A DNA stretch of 64,000 bases from Chryseotalea sp. WA131a (GCA_025370075.1 CP073016.1:682001-746000), one strand, 5' to 3'. Positions 43,745-53,588 are shown, counted from the stretch's first letter. Made by a program: numbers and translations. The notes: generated from the sequence alone by a model not told the origin.

Positions 43745-46700
43745 ATGGATAAAGAAATAAATATGGGGTTATCAATGACTTTCTTCGATAAATCAAGGAT
43801 AGGAATTTGTTTATTTTTCTTGTTTTCAATTTTTAGTTTCCCGGTTTCAGCCCAATACTATACGGTGCAGGGAAACACGCAAGTAATTGCTGGCACTTCT
43901 TCGACCTATATTTATTCCATTGATCCAGCTAATGGCATCTTGATGGCAAACCCTGTTTGGACAGTATCAAGTCAGGGAACAATTATCAGTTCTACTATTG
44001 CTGGTGAATATGCAACCTCGGCTGTGATACAATGGAATACATCCGGCTCCGCCACCGTAACAGCTAAATCCAGATTGTCGGCACAAGCAACCCTTGGTGT
44101 ATCGGTTATTACGTGTACTAACTTCCCTGTACCCACAAACATAACTATTGGCAATATTATCTGCGGCTCTGGCAGCACTACTATTACAGCGACTCCTGCA
44201 GGCGGTGCCTCTACACTAAGTTGGTTTAATTCCTCAACTGGTGGCTCACCATTCCACGTGGGACTGTCGCTTCCTACTGGTATTTTATCAACATCCAAAA
44301 CATATTATGTTGCTTCACAAGATAATACCTATTGTTACAATAGCCCTCGGGCCGCGGTAAATGTCATTGTTAATGCTGTTCCAGCTGCCCCAACATCAAG
44401 TTCTGCCCCAACCATTTGCAAATCACAAACCGCTTTACTTTCGGCAACACCTGCAGTCAATTGCGTTTTACGTTGGTACGATGTACCTTCTGGAGGTGCA
44501 GCATTACCATCATCTGGCAACAACTTCACAACCCCGCCACTCTCAGCCACCACCACTTACTATGTCGAAAGTTTTAATTCATTAACAGGATGTATTTCTG
44601 CACAAACGGCAGTCACGGCTACCGTAGTTACCACGCCTATAACAGCGGCTGGCGAACCCAGTGCGGTGATATATGGATCCGGATCTACTACTATCAATGT
44701 TGCCCCTGGCTCGGGAGGTGACAACGTGAAATGGTACGATACCAACACCTCTCAGCCAGCAATTTTTACCGGGCAAAATTTCACCACGCCAGTGCTTAGC
44801 GCAACCAAAACATATTATGTAACGACTTTCAACACTTCCCTCAATTGCGAAAGTGAAACGCGATCGCCCGTAAATGTTACTGTCATTCCTTTGATCAGCC
44901 CCGCAAGCATTGCACATGAGATCGTTCGGGTAAATGGCATTACCCAAGACAGTCAGTTATCATCATTATCGACTAGTCAAAAATCAACGTTTGTTTCATA
45001 TTTAGATGGATTACAGCGCGTCAATCAACAGATAGCGGTAAAGGCTAGTCCAAGCGGCAAAGATGTGGTTCGCCCGGTAGAGTTCGATGCTTTTGGAAGA
45101 ACCTCTAAAAATTATCTTCCCTATGTGGCCTCAACCACGGACGGCACCTTTCATTCTGCTTACTTATCGGAACAAGGTAATTTTTACAACACGCCTTCTG
45201 ATAAGATTGAAGACGATACCGCTCCCTTTGCCATTTCTCTTTTTGAAGATTCGCCCTTAGGTAGGGTAAAGGAGCAGGGAAGCCCAGGCCAAACTTGGCA
45301 GCCCGGTACTAACCATACCACACGCAGTACGTATAGCTTTAATTCGTCAGGCGAGGTGCGCCAGTTCAATACCGATGGCTTCAGTACTTCCTTCTATGCA
45401 GCCAACACCCTTTCAAAAATTCAACAACTTGATGAAAATGGAAATGCGCTGATTGTTTTTCAGGATTTTGGCGGCAAACCAATTTTGAAGCGCCAGCAGT
45501 TGGATGATGTGATCAACGGAACGCTGGTGAACTACCTTGATACCTATTACATCTACGATGAGTTTGACAGGATCAAGTACGTGGTTTCACCAAAAGGCAC
45601 TGCACAATTAGTGGCAAATGGTTGGGTTTTTAATCAAACCTTATCGGATCAATATGTATATCAATTTGTGTATGATGCGCGCGGCCGCGTTGTAGAAAAG
45701 AAGGTGCCTGGCCAAGCCTGGAGGTATTTTGCATACGACCCATTTGATCGGTTGGTTCTTGCTCAAGATGGTTTTTTGAAAAACCTGAACAAATGGATTT
45801 ACATAAAGTATGACAAGCAAGGCCGCCCGTTAATTCAAGGACTTTATTTGAATACTGTAGAGACTACGCGCTCAGGCATTCAATTCTTATTGGATGGACT
45901 GTACAACACTGCTAATGCTACTTATCCGCCATCAGCTTGGTATGAAGATCGAGGAACTGCTTTGCATGGTTATACCAATCGAAGTTTTCCGCAAACCAAT
46001 GCCGATAACAGCGCACTGGAAGTATTAACAGTAAACTATTACGATGGCTACGACTTTGATTTTAATGGTACTGATGATTTTGGCTATACACAACAAAGCT
46101 TAGCAGGAGAAGGTAGCCAAGGGATTTCATTTGGGCTGCCGACTGGGTCTAAACGCTTGGTGATGGGCACTTCCTCTTGGCTCTATAGTTACATATTTTA
46201 CGATCGCTACGGGCGCCCCATTCAGGCACGAACCAACAACCACCTCTCTTCAACAATCGACAACTTAGTAACTACCGTGTATGACTTGCCCGGAAAAGTT
46301 ACCTTTGAAACAAAGCCTTATCTGCAACGGATTTTTCGCAATGCTGGAGGCGGAAAAACAACAACCGTATTCAAACGTTTTGAATATAACCCACAAGGCC
46401 TGTTGCTAAAAATATTTCAAAATGTAAACAACGCCTCCAAAGATCAACTGGTAGCCCAGTATGAATACAACGAGCTTGGGCAGTTGGTAGCAAAGAAATT
46501 GCACAACAAAGGCGCTACTGTTTCGGCCGACCCCCAAGTAGGCCAACCTGGTGTTAGCTACAGCGCACTAATAAACAGCAACAGCTACAGCGCAGCACAG
46601 CCCACCTATATTGCCACGCAAGGGATTACATTAGGCAACGGATTTTTTGTGCCATCTGGCAGCACATTCAATGGGCGAATTGGCTACTCAGAAGTGGATG

Positions 46701-49360
46701 CACAAGCCTATAACCTTGCCAACGAAAACTTTATGCAAATAGTGGATTTCCGCTATAACATACGCGGCTGGCTCACCTCTATCAATAATTCAAAACTAAA
46801 TGTTGATAGTAACAATGGCGATGCCAACGATTTGTTTGGGCTGGAATTGCTTTACAATAAAATAGAAACTGGCCTGAACGACCAAGTCGGGGACGAAGTT
46901 AGGTATAACTCGGCTATCTCGGCCATCAAATGGAAAGGCCCAGGCGGTGGCAATGGAGCAGATAACCAGCGCAGTTATAAGTTTAACTACGACAAAACTG
47001 GCAAACTAAAGACCGCCAACTCACAAGTAAGTATGGCAGGCACCTGGACAAAAGAAGTAGGCGTGCTGAACGAAGCCTTAACCTATGACCACAATGGCAA
47101 CATTGTAACCCTCAAGCGCAAACAAAACCTGCGTGGGCTCAGCGGCATTACTGTTACGAGCACCCCTCAGCTAATTGACGACCTCGCTTACATCTATGAT
47201 ACAGGCGATCAATTGAGCAAAGTAGAAGATGCAGTAGCCACCACCGTTGGCACAGGCGATTTTAAAAATGGCTCTACAGATGCTGTAGAATACACCTATG
47301 ACAACCATGGCAGCTTGACGGCCGATAAAAACAAAGGCATCTCGCTGATCACCTATAACTACTTAAAGAAACCCGTGCTGATCAACTTTAGCGATGGGCG
47401 AAAAATAGAATATAGCTACGATGCAGCCGGCACCAAACTGTGTGTGAAAAACTACAACACCAGCGGTGCTCTACAAACTACTACCGACTATGTGGATGGC
47501 TTTGTGTACACCAATAATAGCCTCAGCTTCTTTGCCTCACCCGAAGGCCGGGTAGTAAAAAATGGAACATCTCTAGAGTACCAATACGCCATTGCAGATC
47601 ACCAAGGGAACACACGCGTGCTCTTCACTTCTGCTGCACCAGTGGTGCAATCGTCTACTGCCACCTACGAGAGTGCAGCACAGATTGCGGAATCCAACGA
47701 CTTTCGCGATAGCTACCCTGCCGTATCAGGCATCAACGTAGTGGCCAGCAACGCCTACAGCGGCACTAGTTCACAGTTGCTCAACGGTGGCTACATGGGC
47801 ATGGCCAAAAGCTATAAAGTGTACCCAGGAGATCAGGTGAAGATACAAGCATATGCCCGCTACGATGCGCCCTCTGCCACGAATAGCGCACTCACCAATT
47901 TTGCCTCGGCCTTGTTATCAGCTTTGGCCCTGCCAACCCCAGCCCCGGGTGAATTTGGCACAGCCTCCTCTGCACTGAACGGGTGGGGAACATTGGCAGC
48001 CGGAGGATTTGCCGATGGCAGCCCCAACGATGGCAACCCCAAAGCATTTGTAAACATTATTTTGTTTGACAAAGACTATAAATTTTTGGATGTAGCCTAT
48101 GCGCCCGTCACCAGCACTGGCTCACCCACACTCATCAGCTCTACCTATACCGTAAAGGAGGCAGGCTATGCTTACCTATACATCAGCAACGAGCAGCCCA
48201 CCCAAACCAATGTGTACTTTGACGATGTAACGATCAGCTTTACGCCCACCAATGTGGTGCAGTACAATGAGTATTATCCATTTGGCTTGCAAACTCAGAA
48301 CAGTTGGACGCGCGAAAATGCTGTTGGCAACAACTTTTTGGGCAACGGTGGCACTGAGCTAAATACGGTATCTCAGACCTATGACCTTATGTTTCGCAAT
48401 TACGACCCTGCACTTGGCCGCTTTGGGCAAATAGACCCATTGGCAAGTGATTACTCAAGCCACACACCCTACCAATATGCACTCAATAATCCAGTAAACT
48501 TCAACGATCCGCTGGGTGACAGGATTGTAGAGAATGATAGGGGGGATGAAGTTTGGCGGGGAATAAGTGGAGGAGGTGGACCTGGAGGGGGTGGTGGGTT
48601 TGGTGGGGGCTCAGGTTGGGCCATTACATATGGAGAAGAGAAATTTGGGATGTATTATTTGTTAAATAGTTTATTCCAGCAATCAGGAAATGGCAGCACT
48701 ATTTATCGAAACTTGGGTAATGGAAGTTGGTCTATAGTTTCTAGGTTTTGGCTGTCAACCGACTTAACTTTGGGAACATACTCTCCAGGCTACGGATTTG
48801 CATTCAACGGTATCAGGGACAGGTATATCGATGTAATGAAGGGGGTTGGGGTTGTGGGGTATGGGAGTTATTCAGATTTTTCTAGAAAATTGCAGCAGAC
48901 ACATGGAAGTGGACCGGGAGGTTTCTCGTTCTCCAATTTCAGCGCTTTTGCAGGATTTGAAGGGGCATTTACATTAGGTTTCTTTAATTTTGCGGCAGAA
49001 GCTGAAAATATTGGAGGAATTGATTATAATCAGGGAGCAAGGGATTGGCGAGTTACGAGTAACACTAAATATGGGGGAAGTAAGCCAAATCCCAACAATA
49101 AAGCCTCGATCAATAGAATGTCAGCAGCACTAGGTCTTGGCGTTACCTCTCAGACGAATATTGTAATGCATCAAAATGGAACAAAGGAAGTTACTGAATC
49201 AGCAACTATTGGTTATGGTGCTTTTGGCCTTCAAGTTAATTTTGATGCTACCGGTGGGTTACAAGATGTGAGGCTTGGGCTTGATTCTGGCATTAGTATA
49301 GCTTTTTTCGCTGGTATTGAGCTATCAGGTCAACTAGGTATTATTTATTCATTTAAATGA
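43745..49360 (+). CDS. RHS repeat-associated core domain protein with variable C-terminus
   Basis: 1,871 residues. Signal peptide (LFFLFSIFSFPVSA), Ig-like modules (CGSGSTTITATPAGGAST), a DUF6443-like region (VNQQIAVKASPSGKDVVRPV, then EFDAFGRTSKNYLPYV, near 415-460), many YD repeats (YEYNELGQLVAKKLHNKG), and the RHS core near 1510-1592 (EYYPFGLQTQNSW, YDPALGRFGQIDPLASDYSS, YALNNPVNFNDPLGD). The last ~280 residues after the core are a different, glycine-rich then beta/aromatic region (GGGGPGGGGGFGGGSGW) that is where polymorphic toxins carry their effector; no toxin family was recognised. An RDD protein follows at once and could be its partner. Confidence 0.9.
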   Translation: MDKEINMGLSMTFFDKSRIGICLFFLFSIFSFPVSAQYYTVQGNTQVIAGTSSTYIYSIDPANGILMANPVWTVSSQGTIISSTIAGEYATSAVIQWNTSGSATVTAKSRLSAQATLGVSVITCTNFPVPTNITIGNIICGSGSTTITATPAGGASTLSWFNSSTGGSPFHVGLSLPTGILSTSKTYYVASQDNTYCYNSPRAAVNVIVNAVPAAPTSSSAPTICKSQTALLSATPAVNCVLRWYDVPSGGAALPSSGNNFTTPPLSATTTYYVESFNSLTGCISAQTAVTATVVTTPITAAGEPSAVIYGSGSTTINVAPGSGGDNVKWYDTNTSQPAIFTGQNFTTPVLSATKTYYVTTFNTSLNCESETRSPVNVTVIPLISPASIAHEIVRVNGITQDSQLSSLSTSQKSTFVSYLDGLQRVNQQIAVKASPSGKDVVRPVEFDAFGRTSKNYLPYVASTTDGTFHSAYLSEQGNFYNTPSDKIEDDTAPFAISLFEDSPLGRVKEQGSPGQTWQPGTNHTTRSTYSFNSSGEVRQFNTDGFSTSFYAANTLSKIQQLDENGNALIVFQDFGGKPILKRQQLDDVINGTLVNYLDTYYIYDEFDRIKYVVSPKGTAQLVANGWVFNQTLSDQYVYQFVYDARGRVVEKKVPGQAWRYFAYDPFDRLVLAQDGFLKNLNKWIYIKYDKQGRPLIQGLYLNTVETTRSGIQFLLDGLYNTANATYPPSAWYEDRGTALHGYTNRSFPQTNADNSALEVLTVNYYDGYDFDFNGTDDFGYTQQSLAGEGSQGISFGLPTGSKRLVMGTSSWLYSYIFYDRYGRPIQARTNNHLSSTIDNLVTTVYDLPGKVTFETKPYLQRIFRNAGGGKTTTVFKRFEYNPQGLLLKIFQNVNNASKDQLVAQYEYNELGQLVAKKLHNKGATVSADPQVGQPGVSYSALINSNSYSAAQPTYIATQGITLGNGFFVPSGSTFNGRIGYSEVDAQAYNLANENFMQIVDFRYNIRGWLTSINNSKLNVDSNNGDANDLFGLELLYNKIETGLNDQVGDEVRYNSAISAIKWKGPGGGNGADNQRSYKFNYDKTGKLKTANSQVSMAGTWTKEVGVLNEALTYDHNGNIVTLKRKQNLRGLSGITVTSTPQLIDDLAYIYDTGDQLSKVEDAVATTVGTGDFKNGSTDAVEYTYDNHGSLTADKNKGISLITYNYLKKPVLINFSDGRKIEYSYDAAGTKLCVKNYNTSGALQTTTDYVDGFVYTNNSLSFFASPEGRVVKNGTSLEYQYAIADHQGNTRVLFTSAAPVVQSSTATYESAAQIAESNDFRDSYPAVSGINVVASNAYSGTSSQLLNGGYMGMAKSYKVYPGDQVKIQAYARYDAPSATNSALTNFASALLSALALPTPAPGEFGTASSALNGWGTLAAGGFADGSPNDGNPKAFVNIILFDKDYKFLDVAYAPVTSTGSPTLISSTYTVKEAGYAYLYISNEQPTQTNVYFDDVTISFTPTNVVQYNEYYPFGLQTQNSWTRENAVGNNFLGNGGTELNTVSQTYDLMFRNYDPALGRFGQIDPLASDYSSHTPYQYALNNPVNFNDPLGDRIVENDRGDEVWRGISGGGGPGGGGGFGGGSGWAITYGEEKFGMYYLLNSLFQQSGNGSTIYRNLGNGSWSIVSRFWLSTDLTLGTYSPGYGFAFNGIRDRYIDVMKGVGVVGYGSYSDFSRKLQQTHGSGPGGFSFSNFSAFAGFEGAFTLGFFNFAAEAENIGGIDYNQGARDWRVTSNTKYGGSKPNPNNKASINRMSAALGLGVTSQTNIVMHQNGTKEVTESATIGYGAFGLQVNFDATGGLQDVRLGLDSGISIAFFAGIELSGQLGIIYSFK

Positions 49361-49375
49361 AAATATCGTATTCTT

Positions 49376-49897
49376 ATGGAGAAAAATAAATTCATCTTCA
49401 GGTTCGGGTCTGCATTCATTGATCAAGTATCAATTGCATTATGTGCCATATTGGTCAACGTCCCAGGCCTTTTCTTGGAAATTCATAAGGATGTTCCCTC
49501 AACGCCTGGAGAATATCAGTCTTTTGTGGTCTATCAAATTATTGTGCTTTACACGATTATAGTTAATAAGGATATATATCTTGGGCGCAGCCTTGGAAAA
49601 CGCATCACTAGCCTTCAAGTTATATCGAACAAAACGGGTACCCTGGCGAATCCAATACAATGTGTAATCAGGAACTTATTTTTATTTTTTTGGCCGTTAG
49701 AGGTGCTGATATTGTTTTTTTCACCTGAACGCAGGTTTGGCGATATTGTGGCGGGTACAAAAGTTGTTGAATTTATCCCTAACTACAATGAATCACCGAA
49801 AATAAACCTCATCCAAACCTTAGCGGCAATTTTACTGGCAGGAATTTTCTCGTATTTCTTGTTCACTTATATTTCAAGCCTTGGTATTTTTGACTAA
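49376..49897 (+). CDS. RDD family membrane protein
   Basis: 173 residues with four predicted transmembrane helices. The RDD signature is seen as FGSAFIDQVSIALCAIL (Arg/Asp-type helix 1), YLGRSLGKRITSLQVIS (near residue 75-90), CVIRNLFLFFWPLEVLILFF and RRFGDIVAGTKVVEF. The family function is not settled. It begins 15 bp after the RHS protein stop and no other gene is near on this strand. The position directly behind an RHS C-terminal region is where immunity genes sit, so an immunity role for a membrane-acting effector is a reasonable hypothesis, not shown by sequence. Confidence 0.85.
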   Translation: MEKNKFIFRFGSAFIDQVSIALCAILVNVPGLFLEIHKDVPSTPGEYQSFVVYQIIVLYTIIVNKDIYLGRSLGKRITSLQVISNKTGTLANPIQCVIRNLFLFFWPLEVLILFFSPERRFGDIVAGTKVVEFIPNYNESPKINLIQTLAAILLAGIFSYFLFTYISSLGIFD

Positions 49898-49908
49898 AAT
49901 CTCTCGCC

Positions 49909-49953
49909 TTTGTTGGTGTTGCGCGTAGAAAGGAGCGAAGGGTCACCAATGAA
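49909..49953. repeat. REP-like hairpin (family B, degenerate)
   Basis: TTGTTGGTG and a weaker complement (CACCAATGAA) form an imperfect stem around a ~25-base loop. It shares its arm with the two better hairpins at 49981 and 50252. Confidence 0.55.
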
Positions 49954-49980
49954 CGTAGTGCCGTTGTGTCCCCCCACGCC

Positions 49981-50026
49981 CTTGTTGGTGTTGAGCATGA
50001 GCATTAGCGCGTGGCTCACCAACAAG
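49981..50026. repeat. REP-like hairpin (family B)
   Basis: Perfect 10-bp arms CTTGTTGGTG and CACCAACAAG around a 26-base loop, 5' of the RAYT remnant. Confidence 0.8.
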
Positions 50027-50036
50027 CGTTATGCAC

Positions 50037-50241
50037 TACGATGACAACAACCCTTTCGTTAATTTTACAGTCAATGAAAGAGGAAATCGTTTTCTCAAAA
50101 GAGCAAAAACCGGATTACATTCACAACAATCCAGTGAAGGCTGGGCTTTGCAGGCTACAGGAAGATTACAAATACTCCAGTGCGAGGTTTTACGAGAGAA
50201 ACGAAAAAGATTTGGTATTTTTAACCCACCGCGATGGATGA
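50037..50241 (+). pseudogene. Remnant of a REP-associated tyrosine transposase (RAYT), family B
   Basis: Only the C-terminal signature of an IS200-like/RAYT transposase is left: KPDYIHNNPVKAGLCRLQED, then YKYSSARFYERNEKD. The catalytic HUH and Tyr region has been deleted, with about 60 bases of unrelated N-terminal-like sequence joined on. It lies between family B hairpins, so the whole stretch 49909-50297 is a decayed REP/RAYT unit. Its hairpin arms (CTTGTTGGTG) differ from those of the intact unit at 53.8 kb (GGCGCAAGT), so it is a different family. Confidence 0.75.
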
Positions 50242-50251
50242 GCGCAGCATG

Positions 50252-50297
50252 CTTGTTGGTGGAGCCATCGCTCGTTCTTGCGCGCAACACCAACAAG
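50252..50297. repeat. REP-like hairpin (family B)
   Basis: Arms CTTGTTGGTG and CACCAACAAG, identical to those at 49981-50026 and on the other side of the RAYT remnant. The following 170 bp (50298-50468) show no gene. Confidence 0.8.
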
Positions 50298-50468
50298 GGC
50301 GAGTTACAAAACGCTGGTCAGGCGCATTTTGGCAAATGAGCCATCGTTAGTCACAACTTATCAAGCATAGCCTAACAGCAAGGATAAAGCTAGGATACAG
50401 GGAGGAAAGAAGGAGGGAAAAAGCCAGCCAATGTGGCCTACTTTCAGTAGATTTGTATCACCTATTGT

Positions 50469-51329
50469 TTGAAAAAAAACATCACCATATTTTTACTGTT
50501 GCTGCTGGCGCAGTTTGCTTTCTCGCAAGTGCAGCCAAAGGCAGATTCCATCCGCAGCGAGGCGCAATCTAAACTCGATTCACTTGTCACCAACCTCTGG
50601 CAAAAAAAGCTTGACAGCCTTCACAGCCTTGGCAACCTAGAGAAGTACAAAGACTCACTGAAAGTCATCGGCTGGGCCGATAGCCTAAAGCAGAGAGTCA
50701 ACACCACCTTTACCGGCATCCAGAATTCACTTCAATCCAAAATCGATAGCCTGTTGGTTCGCAACCAACCTACCTTGCCGTTTCAACGCAAGATCGATAG
50801 CCTGCAAAGCAAGCAACAAGCATTGCTGAGCGAAGTCAGCGCGAAGCAAAACCAACTGCAACAAAAAGTAAATGAGCGATATAAAAAGTGGGGCAGCAAA
50901 TTGGATTCGCTCGGGCAGAAACTGCCCAATCAAAGCATCCCAGGCATCGACAAAGTCAATGGCCAACTGGGAGGGCTCACTACCAAACTACCCAACGCCC
51001 AAGCCCAATTACCTAATAACAACTTCGCTAAGCCTTCGTTGAATTTGCCTAATACCCCAATGCCTAGTACCACAATTCCTAGTGCCTCAATTCCCTCCCT
51101 CAGCACCAGCGACTTTGCAAACCTCAACCTCTCCAAAGACCTGAACAATGTGGGCGGTAAACTTTCCGTTCCTGGCACCGACCAAATGAAGCAGTGGAAC
51201 GACCAACTGAAGAATGTAGCGAACCCGTTGAAGGACGCCACAGGAAAATTGAATGAAGCAAAAGGCGCGCTGAAAGACCCGGGCAAAGCGGCCGAAGAAG
51301 CTGCCAATCAATTGAAAGATGTAAACGCA
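50469..51329 (+). pseudogene. Exported coiled-coil/outer-membrane protein, 5' part, interrupted by RAYT element
   Basis: 287 codons from a TTG start. A signal peptide (KKNITIFLLLLLAQFAFSQ) is followed by a long coiled coil (KADSIRSEAQSKLDSLVTNL; RKIDSLQSKQQALLSEVSAK), a Pro/Ser/Thr linker (NLPNTPMPSTTIPSASIPSL) and the stretch PGTDQMKQWNDQLKNVANPL. The frame then runs into the RAYT element at 51330 and would add 35 foreign residues before stopping at 51434. The missing 3' part, with the expected beta-barrel, is at 54625-55575. If rejoined the product would be about 530 residues. Probably an outer-membrane or cell-envelope protein; exact role unknown. Confidence 0.8.
51111..51328 (+). repeat. 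218-bp duplication, left copy
   Basis: Duplicate of 54625-54842 with five differences, all at third codon positions and all silent. It encodes DFANLNLSKDLNN to KDVNA and ends exactly where the RAYT element begins. Confidence 0.9.
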
Positions 51330-51879
51330 ACCCATCTGGCGCAAGTCTTCCGCATGCGTGAGAGCAAGCGCGAGACTTGTGCCCCAGTTAGTCTAAAGCC
51401 GATTTGCAAAAAAGCTTTCCATCAGCGTAATTGATTAGCGTGAGCCGCAAGTACAAAATTCGTAACCTAGACAAACTTTATTTCGTCACCTTCACCGTGA
51501 TCCATTGGTTGGATGTTTTCATCAGGCGTGAGTACAAAGATATTTTCTTGGACAGCTTGCGTTATTGCCAAAAGAACAAGGGATTAGAGGTCTGTGCCTA
51601 TTGCATCATGAGCAGTCATGTCCACATGATCATCGGCCGGAACGGTGAAGAGAGCCTGGAGGGCATCATCAGAGACATCAAGAAATTTACATCAGTGAAA
51701 ATAATCGAGGCCATCAAAGCCAACCCGCAAGAGAGCAGAAAGGAGTGGCTGGTTTGGCTGTTTGAGCGGGCAGGCAAAAAGAACAGCAACAACACGCGGT
51801 ATCAATTTTGGCAACAGCACAACCACCCGATTGAATTGAGTACGAACGAAATCATCGAACAAAAATTGGAATATATATA

Positions 51880-53296
51880 CAATGTCGTTAAGTTAAGGAA
51901 ATGACGATTAAAAGTGATTATTTTTATGGCATAGTATAAGGGGCATGTTGCATTCGAACCTGTATCTGACCAGTACCGAGAAAACCTATCCGAGAAACTA
52001 TTAAACCACATATCAAATGACAATTTTAAAAGCCGTTCAAAAGACGGTTCGAAGGGGGCATTTACAAGGGTCCGGAAACTTCCCTTTGAGCATTTGATAG
52101 TGAGCATGTTAACGATGGGCAACTCCTCGCTCCAACGTGAGATGGACAAGTTTATACGTGAGGCCCACGGAAGGGAATTCAATATCCGTGGCATCACCAA
52201 AAGTGCTTTTAGCCAAAGCCGCAAGCAATTAAAGCCGGAAGCATTTTTAGAGCTCAATGAGTTGGTTTGCAACGAATTTTATGAAGGTGCCCCTTACCTT
52301 GGATATAACAACCACCGTGTGCTTGGCCTGGATGGAAGCCGTCTTTTATTGCCCAACAGTGAAGACATTGCCCAGGGGTTTGGTACAGTGGGCTATGGCC
52401 CCAATGCCGATGTACAGCGAAGCTTGGCAACGGTATCTTTTCTCTACGATGTGGGCAATTACCTTACCCTTGATGCGCAAGTGGCAGCCCAGGGGGGCAG
52501 TGAAAAATCGTTATTGTACAAGCATTTAGAAAAAGTAAAGGCAGGCGACCTGTTGCTCATGGACAGGGGTTATCCAAGCAAAGCGTTGTTGGGTATCCTG
52601 GCCGGCAAGGGGATCGAATTTTGTGTGCGCATGAAAGAGGACTGGTGGTTACAGGTCAACAGCTTTGCGCAAAGCAACGCAGTGGATAGTGAAGTTGTGT
52701 TTGAACCCTCTGACAAAGACAGAAAAGAATACGGGGCCCAGTACCCAGAAATGAAACAAAAAGTGAAATGCAGGTTAGTAAAAGTCTTGCTCGACAATGG
52801 CCTTACCGAAATCCTGTGTACCTCTTTGTTGGACACACAGAAATATCCGCTTGCAGACTTTAAAGAAGTCTATCACTTGCGTTGGGGCATAGAGGAGGGC
52901 TTTAAAATGTTCAAATCAAGGGTCAACATCGAAGCCTTCACAGGAAAATCCGCAGTGTCGGTCAAGCAGGACATTTATGCCAAGGCCATGATGATGAGCC
53001 TGTGCGCAGCCTTCGCCTTCCCCATCGAGCAAAAGGTAAAAGCAGAATATGCGGCCAACAAAGACTTGAAACATCCCCAGAAAATAAACAGGACAACCGC
53101 TTATGCCAATACCAAAGCAGTGGCCATAAGCATGTTCTTAAAAAGCAAGATAAAACAGGCCATTGCCGCCTTTGATGATATTGTATATAACACAAGGGAA
53201 ATAGTAAGGCCCAACAGAAAAAACCCACGCAACCACAGGCCCAAGCAACAACACTATATGAACTACAAACACATCTAGCTTAACTTAACGACATTG
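51880..53296 (+). mobile_element. IS4-family insertion sequence nested in RAYT copy 1
   Basis: 1,417 bp with perfect 18-bp terminal inverted repeats (CAATGTCGTTAAGTTAAG and its complement). It is flanked by the 10-bp direct repeat AATATATATA (51870-51879 and 53297-53306). The undisrupted RAYT copy 2 has AATATATA at the same place, two bases shorter, so the target in this copy probably carried one more TA. Confidence 0.92.
52094..53278 (+). CDS. IS4-family transposase
   Basis: DDE transposase: LGLDGSRLLLP (first Asp), LLLMDRGYPSKALLG (second Asp), and YHLRWGIEEGFKMFKSRV with the YREK-type Glu. From the TTG at 52094 it has 394 residues. The true start is uncertain: the frame is open upstream to a TAG at 51932-51934 and there encodes FTRVRKLPFEHL, which looks like the usual N-terminus of the family, but no ATG lies in that stretch. 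An ATG two codons before the TAG (51926) would be the natural start if the TAG were a sense codon. The stop lies in the right inverted repeat. Confidence 0.85.
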   Translation: MIVSMLTMGNSSLQREMDKFIREAHGREFNIRGITKSAFSQSRKQLKPEAFLELNELVCNEFYEGAPYLGYNNHRVLGLDGSRLLLPNSEDIAQGFGTVGYGPNADVQRSLATVSFLYDVGNYLTLDAQVAAQGGSEKSLLYKHLEKVKAGDLLLMDRGYPSKALLGILAGKGIEFCVRMKEDWWLQVNSFAQSNAVDSEVVFEPSDKDRKEYGAQYPEMKQKVKCRLVKVLLDNGLTEILCTSLLDTQKYPLADFKEVYHLRWGIEEGFKMFKSRVNIEAFTGKSAVSVKQDIYAKAMMMSLCAAFAFPIEQKVKAEYAANKDLKHPQKINRTTAYANTKAVAISMFLKSKIKQAIAAFDDIVYNTREIVRPNRKNPRNHRPKQQHYMNYKHI

Positions 53297-53588
53297 AATA
53301 TATATACATCAAAATCCAGTAGAAGCAGGCATAGTTTTGCAGCCAGAAGATTATCTTTACAGCAGCGCGATCAACTATGCAGGCATGCCCGAAAAATTGA
53401 TAGAGGTGATATTGATTTAAAAATAAAGTTATTGTAAGGCACAAGTGAGCCGCGCTACAAATCAACGCACAACACTTGCGCTAATTTTGATTTTTGTAAA
53501 TTGAGAGCTAAAGTAAAAATGAGTTATTAAAAGGCACAAGTGAGCCAAGCCACATACTAACGCACAACACTTGCGCCAGTTTGGGGCG

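Larger units (their letters stand above)
51431..53420 (+). pseudogene. REP-associated tyrosine transposase, copy 1, interrupted
   Basis: Same protein as the intact copy at 53897-54457. The 5' part (51431-51869) encodes the HUH motif SSHVHMIIG, and the 3' part (53307-53420) the C-terminal HQNPVEAGIVLQPEDYLYSS. An IS4-family element is inserted between them after EQKLEY. Without the insertion and one copy of the target duplication the frame would differ from copy 2 by the extra TA. It cannot make an intact transposase. Confidence 0.9.
51330..53588 (+). mobile_element. REP/RAYT element, copy 1 (family A), split by an IS
   Basis: Outside the inserted IS (51880-53296) and its 10-bp duplication this is identical to copy 2 (53796-54625) apart from one extra TA pair at the IS site. 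It starts ACCCATCTGG and ends TTTGGGGCG. Flanking hairpins: 51336-51387, 53438-53482 and 53533-53577, with arms GGCGCAAGT or GGCACAAGTG and their complements. It interrupts the gene starting at 50469. Confidence 0.88.

Noticed and set aside
49909..50297. Hairpins considered as CRISPR repeats or terminators
   Set aside because: Spacing and orientation fit REP sequences beside a RAYT remnant; arms flank a loop of about 25 bases and lack T runs.
51870..53306. IS4-type target duplication as 8 bp (by comparison with the intact RAYT copy)
   Set aside because: The flanks show ten identical bases, and the inverted repeats end cleanly at that boundary; a TA expansion before insertion explains the two-base difference.
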